From positions 373,960 to 437,959 of the forward strand of contig JANVCC010000026.1 of the NCBI GenBank assembly GCA_025345505.1: a stretch of 64,000 bases of DNA, written 5' to 3'. The DNA comes from Todiramphus chloris collaris. Taxonomy: Eukaryota; Chordata; Aves; Coraciiformes; Alcedinidae. Position numbers and translations under genes: made by a program. This document shows, in pieces, positions 47,301-54,757 of the stretch; within the stretch, counting starts at the first letter, position 1; each line of letters starts with the position of its first letter. The notes beneath the pieces were generated by a model. That model worked only from the letters and a program-made list of their open reading frames with translations. It made no database searches and was not told the origin of the DNA.

Positions 47301-48513
47301 GCTTCACATTCAAGTGTCACATTTTAGTATCTATATAAACAAGGGGCTATTATGAATCTACCATAATAAAATACAGTTCTGTGTGGTGTATTCGGATGTA
47401 AACTTTGCAAAACATAAGAAAGCTCATTTTGGAAATACCAATGTGCCTGCAGTATTCCAGGAGCTGGGGCAGTGAGGAGGACAAGAGAAGCTCATATTTG
47501 CCTCGCTCACCAAATACAGACCCTGTTCTGCTCCTCCCAAACCTCTTGGAGCAGTTGGGAGTAGCTGCTGTAGGAAGCAGGATGCCAGTTTAGAGAGGCA
47601 CCTTGCCTGGCCTTGTAATACCTCCTCCTGTCCCTGAGGATGGGGAGCCAGAGCTGGTGCACATCCCCATGAGCCTCCTGCACCCACCCAGCATCAGTTA
47701 AACCTTCCTGCCACTCCCACTCTTGTACCTGAGTCACAGCTCCAATGCCTGTTACTGGGCTGAACCCAAGCTAACTGGCCCAACTGGACCACTGAGCTTC
47801 TGTTTGTCCTCAGCCCCATCTCAGCCTATGTGAAGCTGGGCTGGTGAGCTGTGCTCCTGGCACCCTGGCAGCTGCCCCGACGCATCCAGAGTTCTGCACA
47901 TCAGGCATGAGAAGCCTGCAATCCATCGTCGTAAAGAGCGGCCTTCTAAATTCTGCTGCTCCTTATCCTTCCAGCTTTCACTCAGGCCATGTTAACCACA
48001 TCGTGCCCTGCTGCTACCAGTTAACATGCACTACAACACTGCTGATGGTGTAGAATGAAATGAATATGTCTAGTAACTCTTCAACAAACATGATGAGACC
48101 AAAAAGCTCACCACTGTTCCTGGTTTCCACAGTGACATTTAAACACATGCTTCAAAGCAAGTGTCACGGTCACATTTAGATTAGATCTCCCCAATCCCCA
48201 AACAGCCTGCGCAGGATAACGGTGAGAAGAGACCCAGCAAAGCAGTAACGACCTGTGGCCTTCAGCACAGAGCCCACCTCCCATGGAGAGGACAACAAGG
48301 CCAAAGTTTGACTAGGACTTGGAAGGGACCCACCGGGCACCAAGTGCTGCTGGTTTCACCCTCTCCCTGCCACTCTCTTACGGCGGGGCCCTTGCACTAG
48401 GTCTCTTGGGGTCTCTGAACTCCTCCTTCCTCAGAATAACCTTCACAAAGGCAGGCTGGCGCTGAGCTGCTCCTTTCACCCAGCACCTTACTGTCTAAAA
48501 TAAAACTGACATT
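41303..48513. other. Non-coding sequence, no gene seen
   Basis: Scattered open frames on both strands (for example 42472-42930 on minus) have no splice context or family motif that I recognise. No transposon was identified. Confidence 0.35.
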
Positions 48514-48519
48514 TAAAAG
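48514..48519. repeat. ERV-2 target-site duplication, left copy
   Basis: TAAAAG, identical to 54752-54757. Six bases is the length produced by alpha- and betaretroviral integrases. Confidence 0.9.
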
Positions 48520-48592
48520 TGTCGCTGTTTATGCCGGGAGTGGAGAGATGCAGCAACATAAAAATTCAGCAAGAGCAGGCAAAAGAAGCAAC

Positions 48593-48598
48593 TTTATT
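48593..48598 (-). terminator. ERV-2 3' LTR poly(A) signal AATAAA
   Basis: The minus strand reads TTAATAAAGTTGC. This canonical signal is changed to AATGAA in the 5' LTR. Confidence 0.85.
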
Positions 48599-48612
48599 AA
48601 TTTACAACCCCA

Positions 48613-48620
48613 TTTTTATA
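48613..48620 (-). promoter_or_regulatory. ERV-2 3' LTR TATA box
   Basis: TATAAAAA on the minus strand, about 20 bases downstream of the proximal CCAAT element. Confidence 0.75.
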
Positions 48621-48870
48621 CCCCAGCCCCATAGGGTGATTGGTCAGTGATCACCCATCTCCTAGGGTGATTGGTTAAAGTCCTACAGCACCTATTTCAA
48701 AATATTTTTACAATGTACCATAAACAGAACTTATCGAAACACCATGTGCTAGTCTAGTTTACAAAACCGTCCTACTGTTTCTCATAACACGTGTGAGAAA
48801 GGCAGGATTCTCACAGAATATTATGAGAACCTAGGAAAATTCCTCTGCTAGCAGCTTTTCAGCATCCACA

Positions 48871-48884
48871 ATTCCCCCTTTTTG
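48871..48884 (-). other. ERV-2 polypurine tract
   Basis: The minus strand reads CAAAAAGGGGGAAT, immediately followed by the TGTGGATG start of the 3' LTR. Confidence 0.9.
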
Positions 48885-48954
48885 TTTAAAGACCAAAAAG
48901 GTATCGTTTGCAATCCTCTGCGGGTAGTCTTGCAGAAGGGAGAACAAACGCAGC

Positions 48955-49066
48955 ATAAGGGATCTGCTTGGTAATGGCCAGTTACCAAACAGAGCCTAAA
49001 TCGGATGCTGATAAGGGGTCGGTCTGGTAATGGCCAGTTACCAGACAGAGCCCAAAACAGATGCTG
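48955..49066 (-). repeat. 56-bp x 2 tandem repeat between pol and 3' LTR
   Basis: Units 48955-49010 and 49011-49066 share most positions (GGTAATGGCCAGTTACC is in both). Each contains the short inverted repeat GGTAA/TTACC. This stretch replaces env. Avian and simian retroviruses carry RNA export or stability elements in this position, but that role here is only inferred from location and repetition. Confidence 0.85.
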
Positions 49067-49236
49067 CCTTAAAATGGGCAGAGAGTCTCCAGTGATGCCA
49101 TAGGAAATACATCTAGCAAACAAACTTCTATATCACAATTCTATCAGGTATTAATCTTAAATAGAAATTTACATCAGTTATTGATTCTAATATAGCCTTA
49201 AGGGCCTTAATTTTCTGACTCCATAACAAAAGAAAC

Positions 49237-49826
49237 TTAAAGTTCAGTCTCTGCTTGTGGAAGAACCATCCCAGTCTCTGCTTGTGGAAGGACCATCCCA
49301 GTCTCTGCTTGTGGAAGGACCATCTGCCTGATGGTCGGTATCCTGGTCATCACCAGAAGGATCATTTGGTTGATGATCTGCATTCTGGTCAGCATTTGGA
49401 GGTTGCCTGTTCTGTCTCTGGTGCCGCAGGTCAGGGCGAACACATCTTGCAGTACCCCAGTATCTGTGGAAACGCAAGCATACCCACGACCCCAAACAAT
49501 AAGCTCATGCGGGCCTTCCCAATTGTTGGTGAGCAGATCCCGTACCCAGACTTTTGCCCAAGGCAGGTGCATCTTGCCTGACGACTGCAATGAGAGAAAA
49601 TGATTCAGAATAACAGGATTATTTGAATTTGGTGGCACTGTGAGATGATTGATTGTATACAAAGCTTTTTCTAGTCGGCTCTGTGGGGTTTCTCCATGCA
49701 TTCCCCCTTTCTGTTTTTCCAAAACACGCTTCAAAGTGCCATGAGCGCGTTCAACAATAGCTTGGCCGGTAGGAGAATGTGGAATACCAAAAGTGTGGTC
49801 TACGCCCCATAGGTGCAAGAACTGCC
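49237..49826 (-). pseudogene. pol: ERV-2 pol 3' end: integrase C-terminal half
   Basis: The piece starts just before the catalytic Glu (FGIPHSPTGQAIVERAHG) and runs through the C-terminal domain with WGRGYACVST. The zinc domain and both catalytic Asp residues are deleted, with the junction to RNase H near 49830. After ACVSTDTG the C-terminal motif (ARCVRPDLRHQ) continues in another frame, so a small frameshift has occurred. That frame ends at 49244 in a hydrophilic tail with three 9-residue repeats. Confidence 0.8.
49245..49325 (-). repeat. 27-bp x 3 in-frame repeat in the integrase tail
   Basis: The units are 49245-49271, 49272-49298 and 49299-49325, with one or no differences between neighbours. 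Because 27 is a multiple of three, the pol frame reads repeats of PSTSRDWDG. Confidence 0.9.
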
Positions 49827-49829
49827 GCG

Positions 49830-50180
49830 TCTTCTGTTATAAAACCTGGCAAACTGGTGTGGCTTCGAATGTGCAGAATGTAGTATGGATGCGCTCGAGC
49901 TTGAATTGCACACCACAAAGTTTGCAATAGTGAAAACAGAGCCGCATTATTCACTTCCTTTAGAAGTGAACAATCCAAGCGTTGGGTTCTATCTGCTACG
50001 TAAGCAGAATCAGTAACCAAATTCAAAGGCACCTGAGAGAACCGCTGAAAAGCCATGGCAACAGCCTTCAATTCAACCAGCTGGGCAGAGCCTGACTCGT
50101 GGCCTTCCAGCACCTGACACTCAGACCCCTCCTTCCAGGTAACAATGGCTTTCCCTGTTTTTCCAGATCGGTCTGTTCGT
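49830..50180 (-). pseudogene. pol: ERV-2 pol fragment: RNase H
   Basis: RNase H begins at TDRSGKTGKA (first catalytic Asp near 50172), continues with GHESGSAQLVELKAV (Glu) and LVTDSAYVADRTQ (Asp), and reaches HIRSHTSLPGF. The fourth acidic residue is lost at the deletion into integrase. The RT fingers, palm and thumb are entirely missing: the protease frame ends at 50237 and RNase H starts about 60 bases later, with frame breaks in between. Confidence 0.8.
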
Positions 50181-50236
50181 TAGCCACCGCAAAGGCAGCA
50201 TAGGAAACTGTGCGCCCTGACGCACAGTGACCCCTA

Positions 50237-50965
50237 TCAAAAATGTGTCCCAATTCGTACCCCCCAAGCTGCCAGCACGTCCCACCCCCAGAGGTTGACT
50301 GGAGCATTAGTAACATAAGGCCGAATTGTAGCTGTGTGTCCCTCTGGGTCTTTTACCATTACAGGTCGTTCGCTTAAATAGCTCTGTGCGGTTCCTCCTA
50401 ACCCTGAAATGGCCAATCCCACAGGGGCTAAAGGCCATGAAGGAGGCCACGCAGAGAAGGAGATAATCGTTACATCAGCACCCGTATCGATCAAACCTCG
50501 AAGCTGAGTCTGGGGCGGACAAGCGTTTGGCAGGACTAGGGTACATGTCATCTGTGGCCGTTGGCTAGAGATGTCTGCAGTCCAGAAGATCTGAGGAAGT
50601 CCCGTAGGTCCACTGCCGCTATCGTTGCAAACTTGTTGTTCTGTCCTGGGGACACATGACTTAAAAGGCATTAATTGAGCAATGCAGGTCTTTTCAGGGA
50701 TAGTAACAGGGGGATTGGGCGTGGAAACCATAGCATGAATCTGGCCTGTAAAGTCATCATCGATAGCTTCTGGGTGCACAAAGATCCCTTGGTGGGTAAC
50801 ATTAGGTTTTCCCACGAGCATTGCACTGAGTCCCTGACCTAGGGGTCCATATGCATTCAAAGGGACCTTATAAATACGACTAGAATCTAGGACGACTGTT
50901 GTTGTGGTATAGACGTCGCCCCCGGCTGATCCTGGGCTGCCGTCTCTAAGGTGGCTGGGTAGGCC
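50237..50965 (-). pseudogene. pro: ERV-2 dUTPase-protease frame (pro)
   Basis: The open frame shows a dUTPase-like domain with motif 1 GSAGGDV, motif 2 MLVGKPN, motif 3 EAIDDDFTGQI, motif 4 CIAQLMPF and a poor Gly-rich motif 5 (SGSGPTG). The usual Arg or Ser contacts of motif 2 are not evident, so activity is doubtful. Protease follows, with the active-site LIDTGADVTIIS, a flap SGLGGTAQ and a WGWDVLAAWG C-terminal block. The frame extends upstream to 51079 overlapping the gag tail, so it was reached by frameshifting. Confidence 0.85.
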
Positions 50966-51171
50966 TGTGTCTGTGCCATTCCCTGGGGGATCACCTGCAT
51001 CGGAGAGCAATTCCCCCTTTTTGCACCCCGGTGTGAGTTTCCCGGCAGAGGCCGACCGTCGGCATGTGTCTCGTCCCACTCAGTGGACAACGAGGGAGGT
51101 GAATCTTTGCGATCCCCTGAAAGAGGCTGTACCTGCCCGACAGGGCGGCCGGGGCAGCAGAGTCACAACAC
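50887..51171 (-). pseudogene. gag: ERV-2 gag C-terminal tail, cut off by nested LTR
   Basis: Downstream of the nested LTR a frame reads LSTEWDETHADGRPLPGN, then HRGAKRGN and a Gln/Pro/Ala-rich end at the stop near 50887. It parallels the ERV-1 gag end (Asp-x-Gln-Gly-Gln-Pro ... Gly-Asn ... basic ... Gln-rich) and overlaps the pro frame. It is separated from the rest of gag by the LTR at 51172-51725. Confidence 0.7.
51168..51171. repeat. 4-bp target-site duplication of nested LTR, left copy
   Basis: ACAC, matching 51726-51729. Short, so weak on its own, but it sits exactly against TG...CA ends. Confidence 0.6.
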
Positions 51172-51198
51172 TGACTCTGAGGAACAATAACAAAACAG

Positions 51199-51204
51199 TT
51201 TATT
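51199..51204 (-). terminator. Nested LTR poly(A) signal AATAAA
   Basis: The minus strand reads GCTAATAAACTG, 27 bases from the LTR end. Confidence 0.7.
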
Positions 51205-51481
51205 AGCTCTCCCTAATAGAACAATCAACAAACAGTACGGATAAAAGAGTCAATCTTTGTAGGCGATTATTTTACGGCGCAACCGAATTTTGAGGAAGAG
51301 GAAGAAAGTTATCAGAGAAGAAGAAAAGAGAGGAGAGGTGAGGTAGTAAGTAAGAAAAATAGAGAGTAAGATAAAGAGAAAAGATTATCACCACCCGTGG
51401 ATCCAGCGACATCTCACTCGATCAATCCAAGTCTTCAGTTCTTCGGTGGTGGGTGCACACCAATCAATATTTTTCTGTCCC

Positions 51482-51489
51482 TTTTATAC
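51482..51489 (-). promoter_or_regulatory. Nested LTR TATA box
   Basis: TATAAAAG on the minus strand, in the middle of the LTR, upstream of AATAAA. Confidence 0.7.
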
Positions 51490-51725
51490 CCTTGAGGTAT
51501 CTGGGTGGCATTCCCAACTTCCACAGGAAGTGGTGTTGATTTACATAAGCTCCATGAGCTAGAAGTAGTGTGGCGCCTGCCATCTACCACCCCCATGATG
51601 CAGTCAGCAGGAGCACTTAACTAAAGAAAAGACAGAGTCCCACCTATGCAGAACCTATCTCTTCCTTTTGTTAAATCATGTCTGCAAGGAGCCAAAGGGG
51701 GGCACAGAGACATTAAAAGCAATCA

Positions 51726-51729
51726 ACAC
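51726..51729. repeat. 4-bp target-site duplication of nested LTR, right copy
   Basis: ACAC, the partner of 51168-51171. Confidence 0.6.
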
Positions 51730-54250
51730 CTCTCCCTTCCAGACAGGTCTTTCCAGACCTTATCACCACACAAGGTTTGGGGCAAACAACAGCATGGCGC
51801 AGACATCTGCAGTATTCTGCACGATGACCTGGCCTTTGACACCTCTTGCACTGGGGGGTCCCTGCGTTTTCCTTTTGCCTTGATTTAGCCCTTTTCCGTT
51901 TGCTCCCAGCTTTGGGCTGCTTCGGTTCACGATCAGAAGATGCGTGAACAGACGGCAGAAACGCAGCCAAAGCAGACCTTTCATGGTTCCCAGACCCCAC
52001 CTTAGCACAGGCTTCAACCATATCTGTGAGTGTAGGCTCCCCTGGTAGAGCATCGATGATTTTTCTACACTCATCATTGGCATTATCTCTTGCTAATTGT
52101 ATGTGCAGCATCCGCCTCAATGAGTCATCTGCAACCTGCTTCTCAAAGGCAGCAGCAACCCTTTCTACAAAGCGTAAAAATGGCTCTGTCTGCCCCTGGT
52201 GTATTTTTGTATACCGTGTGTCGGGAGTATCCATGTTCATGGTCTTAAATAGAGCTCCCATGCCAACCTTTTGAGCCTGCTCTATGACCTGAGGGGGCCA
52301 GGTGGCCTGGAAATCAGGATTAGAGTAGTTATCAAGTCCCATAAAGGCATCTACTTCAACTTCATGTCTAATGTCAGTGGAAGGCAATTGCCTATTTTGT
52401 AGTGCAGCCTTCTCAGACATCTTTCTCCAGGTAGTCTCAAAAATTTCAAGTTGTACAGGTTGAAGTATAATCTGAGCTAAGTGCTTAATATCAAATGGAA
52501 CAAGCAGATCAGCATTCAGCACTCTAAGAAGTTGCATGAGTTCAGGAGAATTAAGCCCATACTGTGCCACTTTGGATTGTAAATCTTGTACAACCTTCCA
52601 AGCAAAAACGTCATGTCTATCATGTTGACCTGAATTTGGGGCAGCCTTAAACACAGGATAGGCTTGGACATCCCCTTGTGGGGTGTTACTATCGCCTTGA
52701 GTTGGTGGCACGCCCTTTTGAGGCGTCACAGCAGTCTCCTGATCCCGCATAAATTCCCCTGACCTCTCTGGCAGTCCCAGTTTGTCTAATAGAGCCCAGT
52801 TGCCCTCCTCTAGAGCCCGCAATTTAACCGACTCCCAGAAACGCCTGACGTTTCTTGGGCGGACAGTTACGGTACAGCCTGGGAGTGTCCAAGGATGGCC
52901 CTGCAGCAACCGCTTCTTCCGCTGTTCGGCTACCGCAGCCTTCCACCTTGAGGCAGGCGTGCCCTCTGTGTCACTGCCTGAACCGTCAGGCAGGGGTTTC
53001 CCGGAGGACCCCAGCACGAACAATGGAGGCGGGGAGGGCACGGGTGCCGGGCTGGAGGGCGGTACGGCGGTGGGGGCCGCAGTCGGTTGCGCAGGGGGCA
53101 GCAAGGCAGCCGGCTGGGGCGGCGCAGTTTGGGGCGCTGCCGGCGGCGCAGGCGGATCTTGTGACGGAGCCGCCTCCGCTGCTGGAGTCGGGGCCGTCAG
53201 CTCGGCCGGCGGCGCCGGAGCCGCCGTCTCCGCCTCCACCGGGGCCGCCGTTTGTTCCGCCGCCGCTGCCGGTTCCGCCGCGAGAGCCGTCGCCACTTCC
53301 GCGTTCGGAATTCCCGGAGCCGGCACTTCCGGCCCGGGTCGGCCCGGCACGGCTCTCTCAGCGGTCGCCCGCAGGAACGCCTCGAAAAATTCCGCGAGCT
53401 GCTGAGATATCCTCGGCAGATATTCTTCCATCACTGCCAGCTGTTGCGTTAACAGGTCCATCATGTGCGGCTGCGCCTGCGCATGAAAACACCCAGAGAA
53501 GGGCGCGTGCGCGGAGCTGCCGGGCGCCGCGGGCGCTCGTGGAAAACTCCAGGGTGGCGGGAATGCAGCGGGCGCGCGCGTAGAAAACCTGGGTGCAGCC
53601 GTGGAGCTCCAGGTCACCGTTAGACCGGGCCGGACAACTGTAGAGGCCGTGGGAACGACCGGCACTGTTATATTTGCCGAAGGGAGCGGCGCGGAGGAGA
53701 CCAGAGCCGCTGGGCTAAGGAGCGAGGGGCGCTCCGAGCCATCGCTCTGCTTAAGCGTTTCCGCGAGCTGCTCTGCAGGCGTCGGGTATTTGGGGGGAAC
53801 ATAATCCCGGGGCCAGGTGTATTGCCCCTGAACGGGCTGTAGGACTGGCACCGGATCCTGTGGGGCCGGAGACGGCTCCTCGGTGCGGCTGCCGTCGGCT
53901 GCTACACTGAATTCAGCAGCGTCCCCCTTAGCGGCGTCCCCCTGTGAAGCCGGCACCCCTCCCCCGTCGCCAGTTTCAGACTTTAGAAGCACAGCAAATA
54001 CAGCTCTCCAAGTGCGAAACAAGTCTAGCAGCGTGTCGTCCCCGTCGGGGAGCTCACGATGGAGCCTGGTGCCCAGCTGCCGCCACAGCTTTAAATCAAA
54101 GGCGGTGTCAGAGCTCAGGAGAAACTGGTGCTCAGCTGCCCATTGCAAAAGAGCGCGGAGGGTGTCCTCCAGAACAGCTCTCTTTTTGGTGGCCAGGAAA
54201 TTCTTCCAGGCCAACAGCACCACGCTTTCTTTCAAGTCGCAAGTCCCCAT
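51726..54250 (-). CDS. gag: ERV-2 gag polyprotein, long open frame (C-terminus cut by nested LTR)
   Basis: About 840 codons are open from ATG at 54250 (MGTCDLKE) to the nested LTR; the frame stops just inside it at 51713. MA is residues about 1-105 (LRALLQWAAEHQFL, LFRTWRAVF). A very long Pro/Ala/Ser-rich region follows (about 120-450) with a PPxY-type motif PPKY near residue 155. Capsid begins near FKAAPNSGQHDRHDVFAWK and carries the major homology region IHQGQTEPFLRFVERV and the C-terminal helix NANDECRKIIDALPG. One zinc knuckle is visible (CKRCQRPGHRAEYC). A second Cys cluster is degenerate. A shorter Pro-rich region is usual in the class. Encapsidation ability cannot be judged from sequence. 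Confidence 0.85.
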
Positions 54251-54380
54251 CTCGGCAGGGCTTTTCTAATACCCCGGTGCCTGGACTGGTCCCGGCCGCG
54301 AACCTCGGAGCTGGGGGGGAGAAGGAGGGGGGGGTTGCGTACCTCCCGAGAGCTGCTCGGCTTCGGCTGGTGCGGGTCGG

Positions 54381-54398
54381 ACACGTCGCGGGTCACCA
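54381..54398 (-). other. ERV-2 primer binding site, tRNA-Trp-like variant
   Basis: The minus strand reads TGGTGACCCGCGACGTGT, two bases (TT) after the LTR end. The first nine bases match the tRNA-Trp site of ERV-1. The rest aligns with one inserted G and one missing A. I do not know a tRNA that matches it exactly. Confidence 0.7.
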
Positions 54399-54473
54399 AA
54401 TGTCGCTGTTTATGCCAGGAGTGGAGAGATGCAGCAACATATAAATTCAGCAAGAGCAGGCAAAAGAAGCAAC

Positions 54474-54479
54474 TTCATT
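54474..54479 (-). promoter_or_regulatory. ERV-2 5' LTR degenerate poly(A) signal AATGAA
   Basis: The minus strand reads TTAATGAAGTTGC where the 3' LTR has AATAAA. A weakened 5' signal would favour read-through into the provirus. Confidence 0.75.
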
Positions 54480-54493
54480 AATTTACAACCCCA

Positions 54494-54501
54494 TTTTTAT
54501 A
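54494..54501 (-). promoter_or_regulatory. ERV-2 5' LTR TATA box
   Basis: TATAAAAA on the minus strand, with two CCAAT boxes upstream. This would be the proviral promoter. Confidence 0.75.
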
Positions 54502-54751
54502 CCCCAGCCCCATAGGGCGATTGGTCAGTGATCACCCATCTCCTAGGGTGATTGGTTAAAGTCCTACAGCACCTATTTCAAAATATTTTTACAATGTACC
54601 ATAAACAGAACTTATCGAAACACCATGTGCTAGTCTAGTTTACAAAACCGTCCTACTGTTTCTCATAACACGTGTGAGAAAGGCAGGATTCTCACAGAAT
54701 ATTGTGAGAACCTAGGAAAATTCCTCTGCTAGCAGCTTTTCAGCATCCACA

Positions 54752-54757
54752 TAAAAG
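54752..54757. repeat. ERV-2 target-site duplication, right copy
   Basis: TAAAAG, the partner of 48514-48519. Confidence 0.9.

Larger units (their letters stand above)
48520..48870 (-). repeat. ERV-2 3' LTR (351 bp)
   Basis: TG...CA termini. In minus orientation there are two ACCAATCACCCTA boxes (CCAAT cores at 48670-48674 and 48639-48643), a TATA box (GGGGTATAAAAATGG, 48613-48620) and AATAAA (48593-48598). It differs from the 5' LTR at 5 of 351 positions. The compact order CCAAT-CCAAT-TATA-AATAAA implies a short R region. Confidence 0.95.
51172..51725 (-). mobile_element. Nested solo LTR (554 bp) inside ERV-2 gag
   Basis: In minus orientation it starts TGATTGC and ends GAGTCA (TGA/TCA termini). 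It has a TATA box (GGTATAAAAGGG, 51482-51489) and AATAAA (51199-51204) near the end. ACAC flanks both sides. It interrupts the NC-coding part of ERV-2 gag just after one zinc knuckle. It is unrelated to the ERV-2 LTR. The 4-bp duplication differs from the 6 bp of ERV-2, suggesting another retrovirus group. It must post-date ERV-2 integration. Confidence 0.75.
48520..54751 (-). mobile_element. ERV-2: class II provirus with both LTRs and 6-bp TSD
   Basis: The two 351-bp LTRs (TGTGGATG...GCGACA on the minus strand) are flanked by a perfect TAAAAG duplication, so the insertion is structurally complete at its ends. Inside, in minus order, are the PBS, gag with a long Pro/Ala-rich region, a nested LTR, the gag tail, dUTPase-protease, RNase H joined directly to protease (RT deleted), the integrase C-terminal half, a tandem repeat, and a polypurine tract. 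Env is absent. It cannot encode its own replication but has intact-looking LTR control elements and a long gag frame. Confidence 0.95.
54401..54751 (-). repeat. ERV-2 5' LTR (351 bp)
   Basis: The same architecture as the 3' LTR: two CCAAT boxes and a TATA box at 54494-54501. Five substitutions relative to the 3' LTR and no indels. One converts AATAAA to AATGAA (54474-54479). Confidence 0.95.

Noticed and set aside
48848-49123. Minus-strand frame before the ERV-2 3' LTR as an env remnant
   Set aside because: No transmembrane helix or env motif. Most of it is translation of the 56-bp tandem repeat and it runs into the LTR.
52782-53583. Long plus-strand frames of 207 and 242 codons
   Set aside because: They are antisense shadows of the GC-rich Pro/Ala codons of ERV-2 gag and are Ala/Gly/Arg- or Arg/Pro-rich without any domain.
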